The notes beneath the pieces were generated by a model that saw only the letters and a program-made list of their open reading frames with translations, was not told the origin of the DNA and searched no databases. The translations under genes and the position numbers were made by a program. 64,000 nucleotides of DNA from Shouchella sp047238345 (GTDB lineage Bacteria; Bacillota; Bacilli; Bacillales; Bacillaceae_D), in the NCBI RefSeq assembly GCF_047238345.1, contig NZ_JBDFMQ010000001.1:2232001-2296000 (forward strand). Direction: 5' to 3'. Within the stretch, counting starts at the first letter, position 1. The number at the start of each line of letters is the position of its first letter. This document shows positions 17,560 to 25,585 of this stretch, one piece after another.

Positions 17560-18084
17560 TTACGATTTGCTTTCTTGTTCTTCAAATTCTTTAAGCAGTT
17601 CTTCTTCGTTAAAATTATCTTCACTACCAGCAAACTGCTCCCAGTCGTCTGTCTGAAGCATTTCCATTTGCGCTTCAATCAGCATTTTAAACCGCATTTT
17701 ATAAACAGACGCTTGTTTTTTAAGCTCTTCCATTTCCATCATAACTTTTCTTGATTTGCTCAACGCTTCGTTTACAATTCGGTTTGCATTTTTCTCCGAT
17801 TCTTTCACGATTAATTGCGCTTCTTTTTGAGCATTATTACGCAAATCATCTGCAGCCTCTTGCGCAACCATGATCGATTTATTTAAAGTTTCTTCGATAT
17901 TGTGGAAATGTGAAAGTTTTTCATCTTGAGCATTCACTTGTTCAAACAATTCCTTTTTTTCTCGAAGAACCGCTTCATAATCTTTAATAATTTGATCAAG
18001 AAACTCATTTACTTCATCTTCGTCATACCCGCGAAACGAGCGTGTAAACTCTTTATTATGAATATCTAACGGCGTTAATGGCAA
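17560..18084 (-). CDS. divIVA: Cell division and polarity protein DivIVA
   Basis: Coiled-coil protein that binds negatively curved membrane at septa and poles, placing MinCD through MinJ and anchoring the origin during sporulation in B. subtilis. The membrane-binding N-terminal domain (LPLTPLDIHNKEFTRSFRGY) is followed by long coiled coils. I prefer a TTG start at 18084, because GGAGGTG lies six bases before it and the protein then aligns with the family N-terminus (174 residues). An ATG at 18129 would add 15 unsupported residues. An acidic tail ends the protein. Confidence 0.93.
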   Translation of the reverse strand: MPLTPLDIHNKEFTRSFRGYDEDEVNEFLDQIIKDYEAVLREKKELFEQVNAQDEKLSHFHNIEETLNKSIMVAQEAADDLRNNAQKEAQLIVKESEKNANRIVNEALSKSRKVMMEMEELKKQASVYKMRFKMLIEAQMEMLQTDDWEQFAGSEDNFNEEELLKEFEEQESKS

Positions 18085-18179
18085 CCGTCCCACCTCCATG
18101 AAATCCTGATTCTTTTCTTCATTCGACATTCCCCGAAAAATACCTTCTTAAAACAACAAATTTCGCCGTCAAGGCAAAA

Positions 18180-18941
18180 TCACTTCTTTCGTCCTACTGT
18201 TAAACGAATTTTTTCTTTTTTCGTTATGCCGTCTGTATGCATGACTTTTCCGCGACCGTAGCCACGCAGAGACAAGTAATCACCAATTGCCAATGTAAAA
18301 GCTGGTTGGTCAACCAATCGCCAGTTCACTTTTACATATCCTTTGGAAATCGCTTCGACCCCTTTTGAACGGGATAAACCGTACACAGAAGAAAGAACCG
18401 CATCTAATCGCATCGAGGAAACGAGCACCTGCTCTGTTTGCCAATGTTCTTCTTCTATTCCCATTGTATCTGTTTCTTCCAATGAAATCGAGGTTTTTCC
18501 TACATAATCAAGCGAAATTCGTATGTAAGCTGCTGTATCTGCCGCCGTTGCAAACGTAAAGAAGTCATTGCCTACAACAATATCACCAAACTTCTCACGT
18601 TTTAAGCCTGTATTCATGAGAGCGCCTAAAACATCACGATGCAAAAGCGTCACAAATTTAGAGGAAAAGGAAGCGTACAAAAATGTAATTCCCCAATTGG
18701 GCGGCTCATCCTGTAGATAAATCGGTCGCAAAAGGGCTCGCTTTCGCTCACAGCCTTGAGCGCCTCCGTGAAAGAGAAGCTCACACTCCTCATTCTTCCC
18801 TACAATCGAAGTCAAAATATCTTGCTGTCTTGGATCAAGAAAATCCGTCAGCCGTTCTTGATGAAACAAGGTGACGGACTCAATCATGTCTTGGACTTGA
18901 TCAACAAAAGGGTGCTCTTCCTTTCGAAAATGTTCGTACAT
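18180..18941 (-). CDS. ylmH: S4-domain RNA-binding protein YlmH
   Basis: A 253-residue protein with a C-terminal S4 domain (about residues 178-245, from RLDAVLSSVYGLSRSKG). YlmH binds the 50S subunit and can support alanine tailing by RqcH, in parallel with RqcP in B. subtilis; rqcH is also in this window. The gene lies three bases after ylmG and before divIVA, the usual order. Confidence 0.9.
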   Translation of the reverse strand: MYEHFRKEEHPFVDQVQDMIESVTLFHQERLTDFLDPRQQDILTSIVGKNEECELLFHGGAQGCERKRALLRPIYLQDEPPNWGITFLYASFSSKFVTLLHRDVLGALMNTGLKREKFGDIVVGNDFFTFATAADTAAYIRISLDYVGKTSISLEETDTMGIEEEHWQTEQVLVSSMRLDAVLSSVYGLSRSKGVEAISKGYVKVNWRLVDQPAFTLAIGDYLSLRGYGRGKVMHTDGITKKEKIRLTVGRKK

Positions 18942-18944
18942 CGT

Positions 18945-19226
18945 CTAAAATAGCCCCATAATCCACTGTTGAACTGGCCCTAAACCACGAACCGCTAAGT
19001 TTAAAAGGAAGATCGCAACAATCGGCGATAAATCGATCATGCCAATTGGTGGGATAATATTCCTGAAAATTCCTAAATACGGTTCAACAATACTGCCAAG
19101 GAATTCTCCAAATGCGGAATCTCTTCCACCTACCCATGACATGATGATGTAAATTAAAATCGCAAAGAAGTACCCTAGCGCTAAGTAACGTATAAGGTTA
19201 AATATAAAGTTAACAAACAATTCCAT
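18945..19226 (-). CDS. ylmG: YggT-family membrane protein YlmG
   Basis: A small 93-residue membrane protein with two hydrophobic segments (about 5-28 and 65-88) and the YggT-family glycine-rich middle (residues near 45-60, IVEPYLGIFRNIIPP). The molecular role is unknown; linkage to sepF and divIVA in Firmicutes suggests a part in envelope or septum organisation. Confidence 0.9.
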   Translation of the reverse strand: MELFVNFIFNLIRYLALGYFFAILIYIIMSWVGGRDSAFGEFLGSIVEPYLGIFRNIIPPIGMIDLSPIVAIFLLNLAVRGLGPVQQWIMGLF

Positions 19227-19253
19227 CTTGCTTTCATCACCTACCTTGTAAAA

Positions 19254-19697
19254 TCAAAATTGATTAGCAATATCACTAATCGACCCTGATATTTCCACAT
19301 TATCTGGTGCACATATGAAAATACTCGCACCAATTTTTTGAATGTCTCCTCCAATAGCATATACGGTTCCGCTTAAAAAATCTACTACCCGTAATGCTTG
19401 ATCGTGTTCCATTCTCTGTAAATTAATAACGACTGTTTTCCGATTCTTTAATTGATCCGCAATGTCTTGGCTTTCGTCATATGAACGTGGTTCAATCAAC
19501 GTCATTTTCGCATGTTGCTGAACACTTTTTAAGCTCACAATATTCGATTGTGATTCTTTTTCTTTTGCTTCATTTCCTTGAAATCGATTTGGCATTGTTT
19601 GTCCCTCATCTTCTTCAGGCTCGTCTACATAACGTTCAACTTCTTCAACATGGTCATCTAAATTAAAGTACGTTTTAAACTTTGATTTAAAGCCCAT
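19254..19697 (-). CDS. sepF: Cell division protein SepF
   Basis: Membrane-anchored partner of FtsZ that bundles filaments and tethers them to the septum. The N-terminal amphipathic helix is followed by an acidic linker and a C-terminal SepF domain (about 62-145) with VVINLQRM and DFLSGTVYAIGG. I chose the second ATG at 19697 (147 residues), which has AGGAGG at good spacing; the ATG at 19703 touches the ribosome site. It is in an operon with ylmE and ylmG. Confidence 0.94.
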   Translation of the reverse strand: MGFKSKFKTYFNLDDHVEEVERYVDEPEEDEGQTMPNRFQGNEAKEKESQSNIVSLKSVQQHAKMTLIEPRSYDESQDIADQLKNRKTVVINLQRMEHDQALRVVDFLSGTVYAIGGDIQKIGASIFICAPDNVEISGSISDIANQF

Positions 19698-19708
19698 TTC
19701 CATCCTCC

Positions 19709-20410
19709 TTATTCAGACACGTGTTCATTGCCTACTAGAATGGTTCCAATGCGTATATACGTAGCACCTTCTTCAATTGCCACTTCAAAGTCATTCGACA
19801 TGCCCATCGACACTTCTGTGCAAGGAGCGTGCTCGTAGTTTTTATCGGCAATCGATTGTTGCAGTTGTTTTAATCGTTTAAAGTAAGGTCGCGTTTCTTC
19901 AGCATCGGGAACAAACGGTGCCATTGTCATAAGACCCACCACTTTAATTCGGTCATACGCTTTTAGCTTTTCAATAAACGGCTCAACTTCAGTAAGAGCT
20001 AGTCCACTTTTGGATTCTTCTCCAGACACATTTACTTGCACAAAGCATCGTAGCGTCTGATCTTGCTGGTTTAAACGTTTTTGTAATTCCTTAGCTAAAC
20101 TTAAGCGATCGAGCGAATGGAGAACCGATATTTCGCCGACAACATCTTTTACTTTTCTCGATTGCAGCGAGCCAATGAAATGCCAGTCAACTTCTGTATC
20201 GAGCACTGCTTTTTTCGCAAGCAGCCCCTCTATGCGGTTTTCCCCTATATGAGAAATGCCTGCATCTATTGCAGCTTTAGCCGTTTCAACTGAAACATAC
20301 TTTGTGACAGCAATAATCTGAATATCGTCTAATGACCGCCCGACTTTAGTAGCAGAAGTTTCAATTCGAGACAGTAGCGCAGCAACATTCTCTTGTACGT
20401 TTGTATTCAT
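19709..20410 (-). CDS. ylmE: Pyridoxal phosphate homeostasis protein (YggS/PLPBP family)
   Basis: A 233-residue PLP-binding protein with a single TIM-barrel domain and no known enzyme activity; the family balances vitamin B6 and amino acid pools. The PLP lysine is in AVTKYVS (near residue 36), and the phosphate site includes SMGMSNDFEVAI and RIGTILVG near the end. It overlaps the ylmD stop by one base. Confidence 0.93.
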   Translation of the reverse strand: MNTNVQENVAALLSRIETSATKVGRSLDDIQIIAVTKYVSVETAKAAIDAGISHIGENRIEGLLAKKAVLDTEVDWHFIGSLQSRKVKDVVGEISVLHSLDRLSLAKELQKRLNQQDQTLRCFVQVNVSGEESKSGLALTEVEPFIEKLKAYDRIKVVGLMTMAPFVPDAEETRPYFKRLKQLQQSIADKNYEHAPCTEVSMGMSNDFEVAIEEGATYIRIGTILVGNEHVSE

Positions 20411-21237
20411 TACTCTTTCACCTTCTTTAAGCCTATCATACTCATCATTCTACCTGTTTTCCCCTGTGCTTGTCGATGAGAGAAATAACGATCGTCCCCA
20501 TATGTACATTGATCAGGTTCAAATATGTGCCCAGGGAGAATTCCCGATCGTTCTAATAACAAACGATTTAAAGCAGGTAAGTCAAGTAAATAGCGCTGAT
20601 TCCGAGTGGGTGTAAAGATGTTCTTGATGTCTTCAGGTATAAGAGGCATGACATGTTCCATGACATGGCGATCAACTTCATACGCTTGTTTTGAGATACA
20701 AGGACCAATAAGAACGTAAATATCACCAGGATCAACAGCATGCTTTTCAATCCAAGTTTGCACCATCTTTGGTCCGATTTCCGCTACTGTGCCTTTCCAA
20801 CCCGCATGGCAAAGGCCAATCATTTCGCTCTTCTTTGAGAAAAAATAAAGCGGGACACAATCTGCATACAAGCTCGTCAACAGCACATTTGAATCACTTG
20901 TATAAAGCCCATCTGTTCCCTGAACAGCTGTATCAAGCTGGCGTGCCCCTTTTCCTCGATCGTGTTTTGTCACTTCCACTATCGTTGCATGGTGGACTTG
21001 TTCAGAACCGATCCAAGAATTAAGCGCAAAACCGATATCATGAGCAACTCGCTCACGATTATGTACAACCGCGTCAGCAGAATCTTCAACATGAAAGCCC
21101 ATATTCAACGAGTCATAAGGTGAATCGCTCACACCGCCATGACGTGTTGTAAAACCGGCGAATAAATCTTTGTGTAAGGAATTAAAGTTGGTTTCATACT
21201 CTACTCGTTCTGTGAGTAACTGCCAGTTTGCTTTCAT
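20410..21237 (-). CDS. ylmD: Laccase-domain protein of the YfiH/PgeF family
   Basis: A 275-residue protein of the multicopper-polyphenol-oxidase-like family, whose members act as purine nucleoside phosphorylase/deaminase or correct misincorporated residues in peptidoglycan precursors. Metal ligands are visible in LYADCVPLYF and CHAGWKG, with a third histidine early in the protein. Which activity applies here cannot be told. Conserved linkage with sepF and division genes fits a wall-related role. Confidence 0.9.
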   Translation of the reverse strand: MKANWQLLTERVEYETNFNSLHKDLFAGFTTRHGGVSDSPYDSLNMGFHVEDSADAVVHNRERVAHDIGFALNSWIGSEQVHHATIVEVTKHDRGKGARQLDTAVQGTDGLYTSDSNVLLTSLYADCVPLYFFSKKSEMIGLCHAGWKGTVAEIGPKMVQTWIEKHAVDPGDIYVLIGPCISKQAYEVDRHVMEHVMPLIPEDIKNIFTPTRNQRYLLDLPALNRLLLERSGILPGHIFEPDQCTYGDDRYFSHRQAQGKTGRMMSMIGLKKVKE

Positions 21238-21300
21238 CGTTGTGACTCCTTTTTGTGTTCCTCGCTTTATTTTACCATAATGCCTGCGGAGAAGAAATGT

Positions 21301-21609
21301 TTACCGCTGCGGTTCTTTCCTTTCTTGTTCTTGCTCCAATTCCGTAATCATTTGCTTCTGCTTATAACGTTCCGGTAGCTCTACTAAAATGACGTCAGAA
21401 CCAATCTTCAGTATATTCTTCCAAGGAATGATGGTTTCATTTGAGTCTCTGCTTCCTAATAAATTCATCATCTTCCCCTGGCTTGAAATAATAATCGCTT
21501 CAATTCTGCCTGTATTCAAGTTAATATCCAAATCATTTAAGTGACCAAGTCGCTTTCCATTTTCCATATTCACAATGTCTTTCGATGAGAGTTCAGATAT
21601 TTTAATCAT
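21301..21609 (-). CDS. ylmC: YlmC/YmxH-family PRC-barrel protein
   Basis: A 102-residue protein with one PRC-barrel fold, of the sporulation-linked YlmC/YmxH family. The ATG at 21609 has AAAGGAGGGC before it; an upstream in-frame start at 21654 has no ribosome site. It lies between sigG and ylmD and has a charged C-terminal tail. Function is unknown; family members are often controlled in sporulation. Confidence 0.85.
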   Translation of the reverse strand: MIKISELSSKDIVNMENGKRLGHLNDLDINLNTGRIEAIIISSQGKMMNLLGSRDSNETIIPWKNILKIGSDVILVELPERYKQKQMITELEQEQERKEPQR

Positions 21610-21670
21610 CGCATGCCCTCCTTTATTCTTACTATATGCTTCTCCTAGAATCATTTATGAACAAGAAAAA

Positions 21671-21692
21671 AGCCGTTGCAACAGCAACGACT
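21671..21692 (-). terminator. Terminator after sigG
   Basis: A nine-base stem (AGTCGTTGC/GCAACGGCT in the mRNA, with one G-U pair) and a four-base loop, followed by six T. It starts just after the sigG stop. Confidence 0.85.
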
Positions 21693-21695
21693 TAT

Positions 21696-22481
21696 TTACG
21701 ATTCAATATGCTTATTCATTTGTTGAATCGCGCCTTTTTCTAGACGTGACACTTGTGCTTGGGAGATTCCTATTTCGTCTGCTACTTCCATTTGTGTTTT
21801 TCCTTGGAAGAACCGCATATTTAAAATAACTTTTTCACGATCGTTTAATCGAATCATTGCCTCTTTTAAAGCGATCTCTTCTACCCAATTCACATCTTTA
21901 TTTCGCTCATCGCTAATTTGATCCATTACAAAGATTGGGTCTCCACCATCATTGTAAATCGGCTCAAATAAAGAAACTGGATCTTGTATTGCATCCAGTG
22001 CAAACACGATATCCTCTTTTGGTACATCTAATACCGCCGCGATTTCTTGTACAGTTGGTTCATTTTCTCTTTTCTTTTCTGCCATCATCTGATCCCGAAC
22101 TTGTAACGCTTTATACGCAATATCTCGTAGTGACCGAGATACGCGAATTGGATTATTATCTCTTAAGTATCGTCGAATTTCTCCAATAATCATCGGAACC
22201 GCATAAGTTGAAAACTTCACATTTTGACCTAAATCAAAATTATCAATGGATTTCATTAACCCAATGCATCCCACTTGGAACAAGTCATCAACATTTTCAC
22301 CACGATTGTTAAAACGCTGAATGACGCTAAGTACTAACCGAAGATTGCCATTAATTAATGTATCCCTTGCCGGCTCATACCCTGACTGTAGTTGCGAGAA
22401 GAGTTCCCGCATCTCAGCATTTTTTAAAACGGGTAGCTTTGATGTATCTACGCCACAGATTTCCACTTTATTACGAGTCAA
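21696..22481 (-). CDS. sigG: RNA polymerase sigma-G factor (late forespore)
   Basis: Forespore-specific sigma factor that switches on late genes such as ssp, after engulfment. The 261-residue protein has conserved regions 2 (DNFDLGQNVKFSTYAVPMII), 3 and 4 with the C-terminal helix-turn-helix. It begins at a TTG codon (22481) after GGGGGTAAAGAA. In B. subtilis a weak start codon and leader structure keep sigG expression low, so the TTG is probably meaningful. The 163-base leader after sigE has no promoter I can assign with confidence. Confidence 0.96.
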   Translation of the reverse strand: MTRNKVEICGVDTSKLPVLKNAEMRELFSQLQSGYEPARDTLINGNLRLVLSVIQRFNNRGENVDDLFQVGCIGLMKSIDNFDLGQNVKFSTYAVPMIIGEIRRYLRDNNPIRVSRSLRDIAYKALQVRDQMMAEKKRENEPTVQEIAAVLDVPKEDIVFALDAIQDPVSLFEPIYNDGGDPIFVMDQISDERNKDVNWVEEIALKEAMIRLNDREKVILNMRFFQGKTQMEVADEIGISQAQVSRLEKGAIQQMNKHIES

Positions 22482-22644
22482 ATTCTTTACCCCCTAAACG
22501 GAAGATGATGTCAAAAAAAGTATCTCCCTGGGAAAAAAATTTTATGCACTCGCTTTTTGTTTGGAAATCAGTAAACAAAGACTTAACCTTGTCACGACAC
22601 TGCTAAAATTTAGAAATTATTTTTTCTGCTCATCGCTTACATTT

Positions 22645-23358
22645 CTAAACCATTTTGTTGAATTCTTTTTGAAGCCGTTTAATAATTCGTTTTTCTAATC
22701 GTGAGATATACGATTGTGAAATCCCTAGCATATCCGCAACGTCTTTTTGTGTCTTTTCTTCTGTACCAGTTAAGCCGAAGCGCAGCTCCATAATTTGTTT
22801 TTCGCGGGCAGACAAGGTATGTAGCGCTTTTACGAGAAGGCGGCGATCCACTCTTTCTTCAATCCCTTTTGTAATGATGTCTTCTTCTGTTCCGAGCACA
22901 TCTGATAAGAGTAATTCATTTCCGTCCCAATCAATATTCAACGGTTCATCAAACGACACTTCCGAACGGGTTTTATTGTTACGACGTAAATACATCAAAA
23001 TCTCATTTTCAATACAACGTGACGCATAGGTCGCTAGTTTAATTTTTTTCTCAGGATTAAACGTGTTTACGGCTTTAATCAGTCCAATCGTACCAATGCT
23101 AATTAAATCTTCGATGTTGATACCTGTGTTCTCAAACTTCCTTGCAATATAAACAACAAGTCGAAGATTACGCTCAATCAAGACAGAACGTACCGCTTCA
23201 TCTCCATTTGGTAGCTTTTGAAGCAGTTCAGCTTCTTCTTCTTTTGATAATGGCGGAGGTAATGCCTCGCTCCCACCAATGTAATAAATTTCGTCTTCTT
23301 TCATCCCAAACTTTTTCAGTAGACGAATGATCAGTAACTTCCATTTCATTTTTATCAT
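22645..23358 (-). CDS. sigE: RNA polymerase sigma-E factor precursor (early mother cell)
   Basis: Pro-sigma-E, the first mother-cell sigma factor. A hydrophobic, basic pro-sequence of about 25 residues precedes EIYYIGGSEALPPP; by comparison with B. subtilis, SpoIIGA cuts between the two tyrosines. Region 2 (IEDLISIGTIGLIKAVNTFNP-type) and region 4 follow. The protein is 237 residues. The ATG at 23358 follows AAGGAGG and is 10 bases from spoIIGA, forming the spoIIG operon. Confidence 0.97.
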   Translation of the reverse strand: MIKMKWKLLIIRLLKKFGMKEDEIYYIGGSEALPPPLSKEEEAELLQKLPNGDEAVRSVLIERNLRLVVYIARKFENTGINIEDLISIGTIGLIKAVNTFNPEKKIKLATYASRCIENEILMYLRRNNKTRSEVSFDEPLNIDWDGNELLLSDVLGTEEDIITKGIEERVDRRLLVKALHTLSAREKQIMELRFGLTGTEEKTQKDVADMLGISQSYISRLEKRIIKRLQKEFNKMV

Positions 23359-23368
23359 CGCTTCCTCC

Positions 23369-24259
23369 TTAGCTCACTTGTGAAATAACTAGCTGAGGGT
23401 GGATAATCGTTTGATACTCCCCCTCAGATGATAATGCTTCTCCATACAGCCCTAACAACACACGCTTCGTCACAAACTGTTCATCGCCATAATAAATGGT
23501 CACTTGATCAGGTTTAAATGCTGTTAAATACGGTTGTTTTTGCCCTACCGCCTTATACGGCACGAGGCGAATTCGATGCATAAACGGATGATTCTCTTTC
23601 GTGTCCAGATTGAGCATGTCATCGGTCTGTTGTTTTCCAAGTAACGGATGAAGTAGATGTGCTTCAATAATCATCACTGGCGCTCGAGTGAGTGGGTCTT
23701 TTAATTGATTTCCAGTATCGACAAGCCCCCTTGTTTCAAATGTAAAGTCTTCAATTTCAATCTTCACTGTTGCCATTTCACTTGCATGTACTTTTTTTAT
23801 CTTGAAGGTATCAACTTGTTGTTTACTAAACCAAAAAACAAGGGGAAAACCAATAAGCACAAACGCCCAGCTTATTGTACTACCACCGAGTCCATGCCCT
23901 GGTAAATGAGCCATTAGATCAACATCAGTTTGAAAAAAATAATGCATGGCAAACAGACCGCCGCCGGTAACAAAAGTGAGGAAAAAAAAACCGGCTAGAT
24001 TTTGCAGAAAAAAAGTAAAACGTATGTATCCGAAAGCAATGAATACAATAAAACAAGAATAAATAAATTTAACAATTGGATTCATAAAGATGGACACATA
24101 TGGCGTAAACATAAAAAACACAACGAGAGAAGCGAAAAAAGCAGCTGCTCCCATACGCACATAGTTTTTTTTTCGTTTTAACAAGAGAGCCGTTCCTATG
24201 ATTAAAAGAAAATCAATTCCTAGATTCAGTAACCAAATTAAGTCTAGATAAACGGTCAT
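23369..24259 (-). CDS. spoIIGA: Pro-sigma-E processing protease SpoIIGA
   Basis: Membrane aspartic protease of the sporulation septum that activates pro-sigma-E when triggered by SpoIIR. The N-terminal half has five membrane segments; the C-terminal half has an aspartic-protease-like domain with the active-site DTGN at 181-184 and LKDPLTRAPV after it. Length is 296 residues. It is the first gene of the spoIIG operon. Confidence 0.96.
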   Translation of the reverse strand: MTVYLDLIWLLNLGIDFLLIIGTALLLKRKKNYVRMGAAAFFASLVVFFMFTPYVSIFMNPIVKFIYSCFIVFIAFGYIRFTFFLQNLAGFFFLTFVTGGGLFAMHYFFQTDVDLMAHLPGHGLGGSTISWAFVLIGFPLVFWFSKQQVDTFKIKKVHASEMATVKIEIEDFTFETRGLVDTGNQLKDPLTRAPVMIIEAHLLHPLLGKQQTDDMLNLDTKENHPFMHRIRLVPYKAVGQKQPYLTAFKPDQVTIYYGDEQFVTKRVLLGLYGEALSSEGEYQTIIHPQLVISQVS

Positions 24260-24287
24260 GAAGGCTCCCCCTATAGTGATAAAACTT

Positions 24288-24320
24288 AGTATAGTAGATA
24301 CGAAGAGGGAAGTCTGTCAC
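24288..24320 (-). promoter_or_regulatory. Candidate Spo0A-dependent long-spacer promoter of spoIIG
   Basis: TATACT (24288-24293) lies 21 bases below a GTGACA (24315-24320). The spacing is abnormal for sigma-A but close to the 22 bases known for B. subtilis spoIIG, where Spo0A is needed to compensate. A TGGCAAA one change from the Spo0A box lies upstream at 24356-24362. Confidence 0.55.
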
Positions 24321-24389
24321 TTCGTGGCAAGGACAAGCCTGTTATTTTGAAAGCTTTTGCCAAACGTTGTCCTTTCTCCGAACAACAAA

Positions 24390-24429
24390 AAAAGACCTGT
24401 TACCCTATGAAGCTGGTAACAGGTCTTTT
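24390..24429 (-). terminator. Terminator after ftsZ
   Basis: A perfect 15-base inverted repeat with a 10-base loop, followed in the ftsZ direction by a run of T. It begins eight bases past the stop and separates ftsAZ from spoIIG. Confidence 0.9.
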
Positions 24430-24436
24430 AGAATGC

Positions 24437-25543
24437 TTAACGATTTCTACGGTTTCGTAAAAACGTTGGAATATCTAGTGTATCTGATTGTTCGTCGTTG
24501 CTTGGTTTTTGCTTTTCTGTTGATTTTGATTCGACTTGTTTCGATTGCGCTGGTTTTTGTGCAGATGGACGCGGTTGAGGTTTTCTTTCCGCTTCTTCAA
24601 AACCTGTGGCAATAACTGTCACAACAATCTCATCTTTCAAATTCTCGTTAATGACAGAACCAAAAATCATATTTACTTCTTCATCACATGCTTCAGAAAC
24701 GATTTCCGCCGCTTCATGCACTTCATAAAGACTAAGGTTTGTTCCACCAGTGATATTCATTAACACGCCTTGCGCACCGTCTACTGACGTTTCAAGTAAC
24801 GGACTAGAAATCGCTTTTTTCGCCGCTTCAGCCGCGCGGTTTTCACCAGTAGCAATCCCAATCCCCATAAGTGCAGATCCTTTTTCACTCATGACCGTTT
24901 TTACGTCAGCAAAATCAAGGTTGATTAAACCAGGTGTAGCAATTAAATCAGAAATCCCTTGTACACCTTGGCGAAGAACGTTATCCGCTTCACGGAACGC
25001 TTCAAGCATCGGTGTATTTTTATCAACAATCTCTAACAATCTGTCATTTGGAATAACAATTAACGTGTCAACTTTTTCTTTAAGCGCAACAATTCCTGAA
25101 AGCGCTTGGTTTTGACGTTTGCGACCTTCAAATGTAAATGGCTTTGTGACAACCCCTACTGTTAAGGCACCAATTTCTTTTGCGACTTCAGCAATTACAG
25201 GTGCGGCACCAGTTCCTGTACCACCGCCCATTCCAGCAGTAATAAAGACCATGTCCGCTCCATCTAACACTTCTTCTAGCTGCTCTCGGCTTTCTTCAGC
25301 AGCTTTTTTTCCGATATCTGGATTAGCCCCAGCACCGAGACCTCTTGTTAATTTACCTCCAAGCTGTAATTTCTTTTCAGCTTTTGAAAGATGCAACGCT
25401 TGTGCATCTGTATTCACGGCAATAAATTCCACACCTTGTAATCCATTTTCAATCATACGGTTTACAGCATTAGAACCGCCGCCACCGCAGCCGATGACTT
25501 TAATTTGTGCTAATTGTTCCATGTCCATTTCAAAATCAAACAT
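24437..25543 (-). CDS. ftsZ: Cell division GTPase FtsZ
   Basis: Tubulin-like GTPase that forms the division ring. The 368-residue protein has the GTP-binding GCGGGGSNAVNRM (near residues 19-31), the tubulin signature GGGTGTGAAPV (near 105-115), a variable linker rich in Lys, Gln and Ser, and the C-terminal peptide DIPTFLRNR that binds FtsA and SepF. It follows ftsA by 42 bases. Confidence 0.98.
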   Translation of the reverse strand: MFDFEMDMEQLAQIKVIGCGGGGSNAVNRMIENGLQGVEFIAVNTDAQALHLSKAEKKLQLGGKLTRGLGAGANPDIGKKAAEESREQLEEVLDGADMVFITAGMGGGTGTGAAPVIAEVAKEIGALTVGVVTKPFTFEGRKRQNQALSGIVALKEKVDTLIVIPNDRLLEIVDKNTPMLEAFREADNVLRQGVQGISDLIATPGLINLDFADVKTVMSEKGSALMGIGIATGENRAAEAAKKAISSPLLETSVDGAQGVLMNITGGTNLSLYEVHEAAEIVSEACDEEVNMIFGSVINENLKDEIVVTVIATGFEEAERKPQPRPSAQKPAQSKQVESKSTEKQKPSNDEQSDTLDIPTFLRNRRNR

Positions 25544-25585
25544 TTATTTGTCCCCCTAACCATACTGGCAGTAAGCTTCTCTTCA

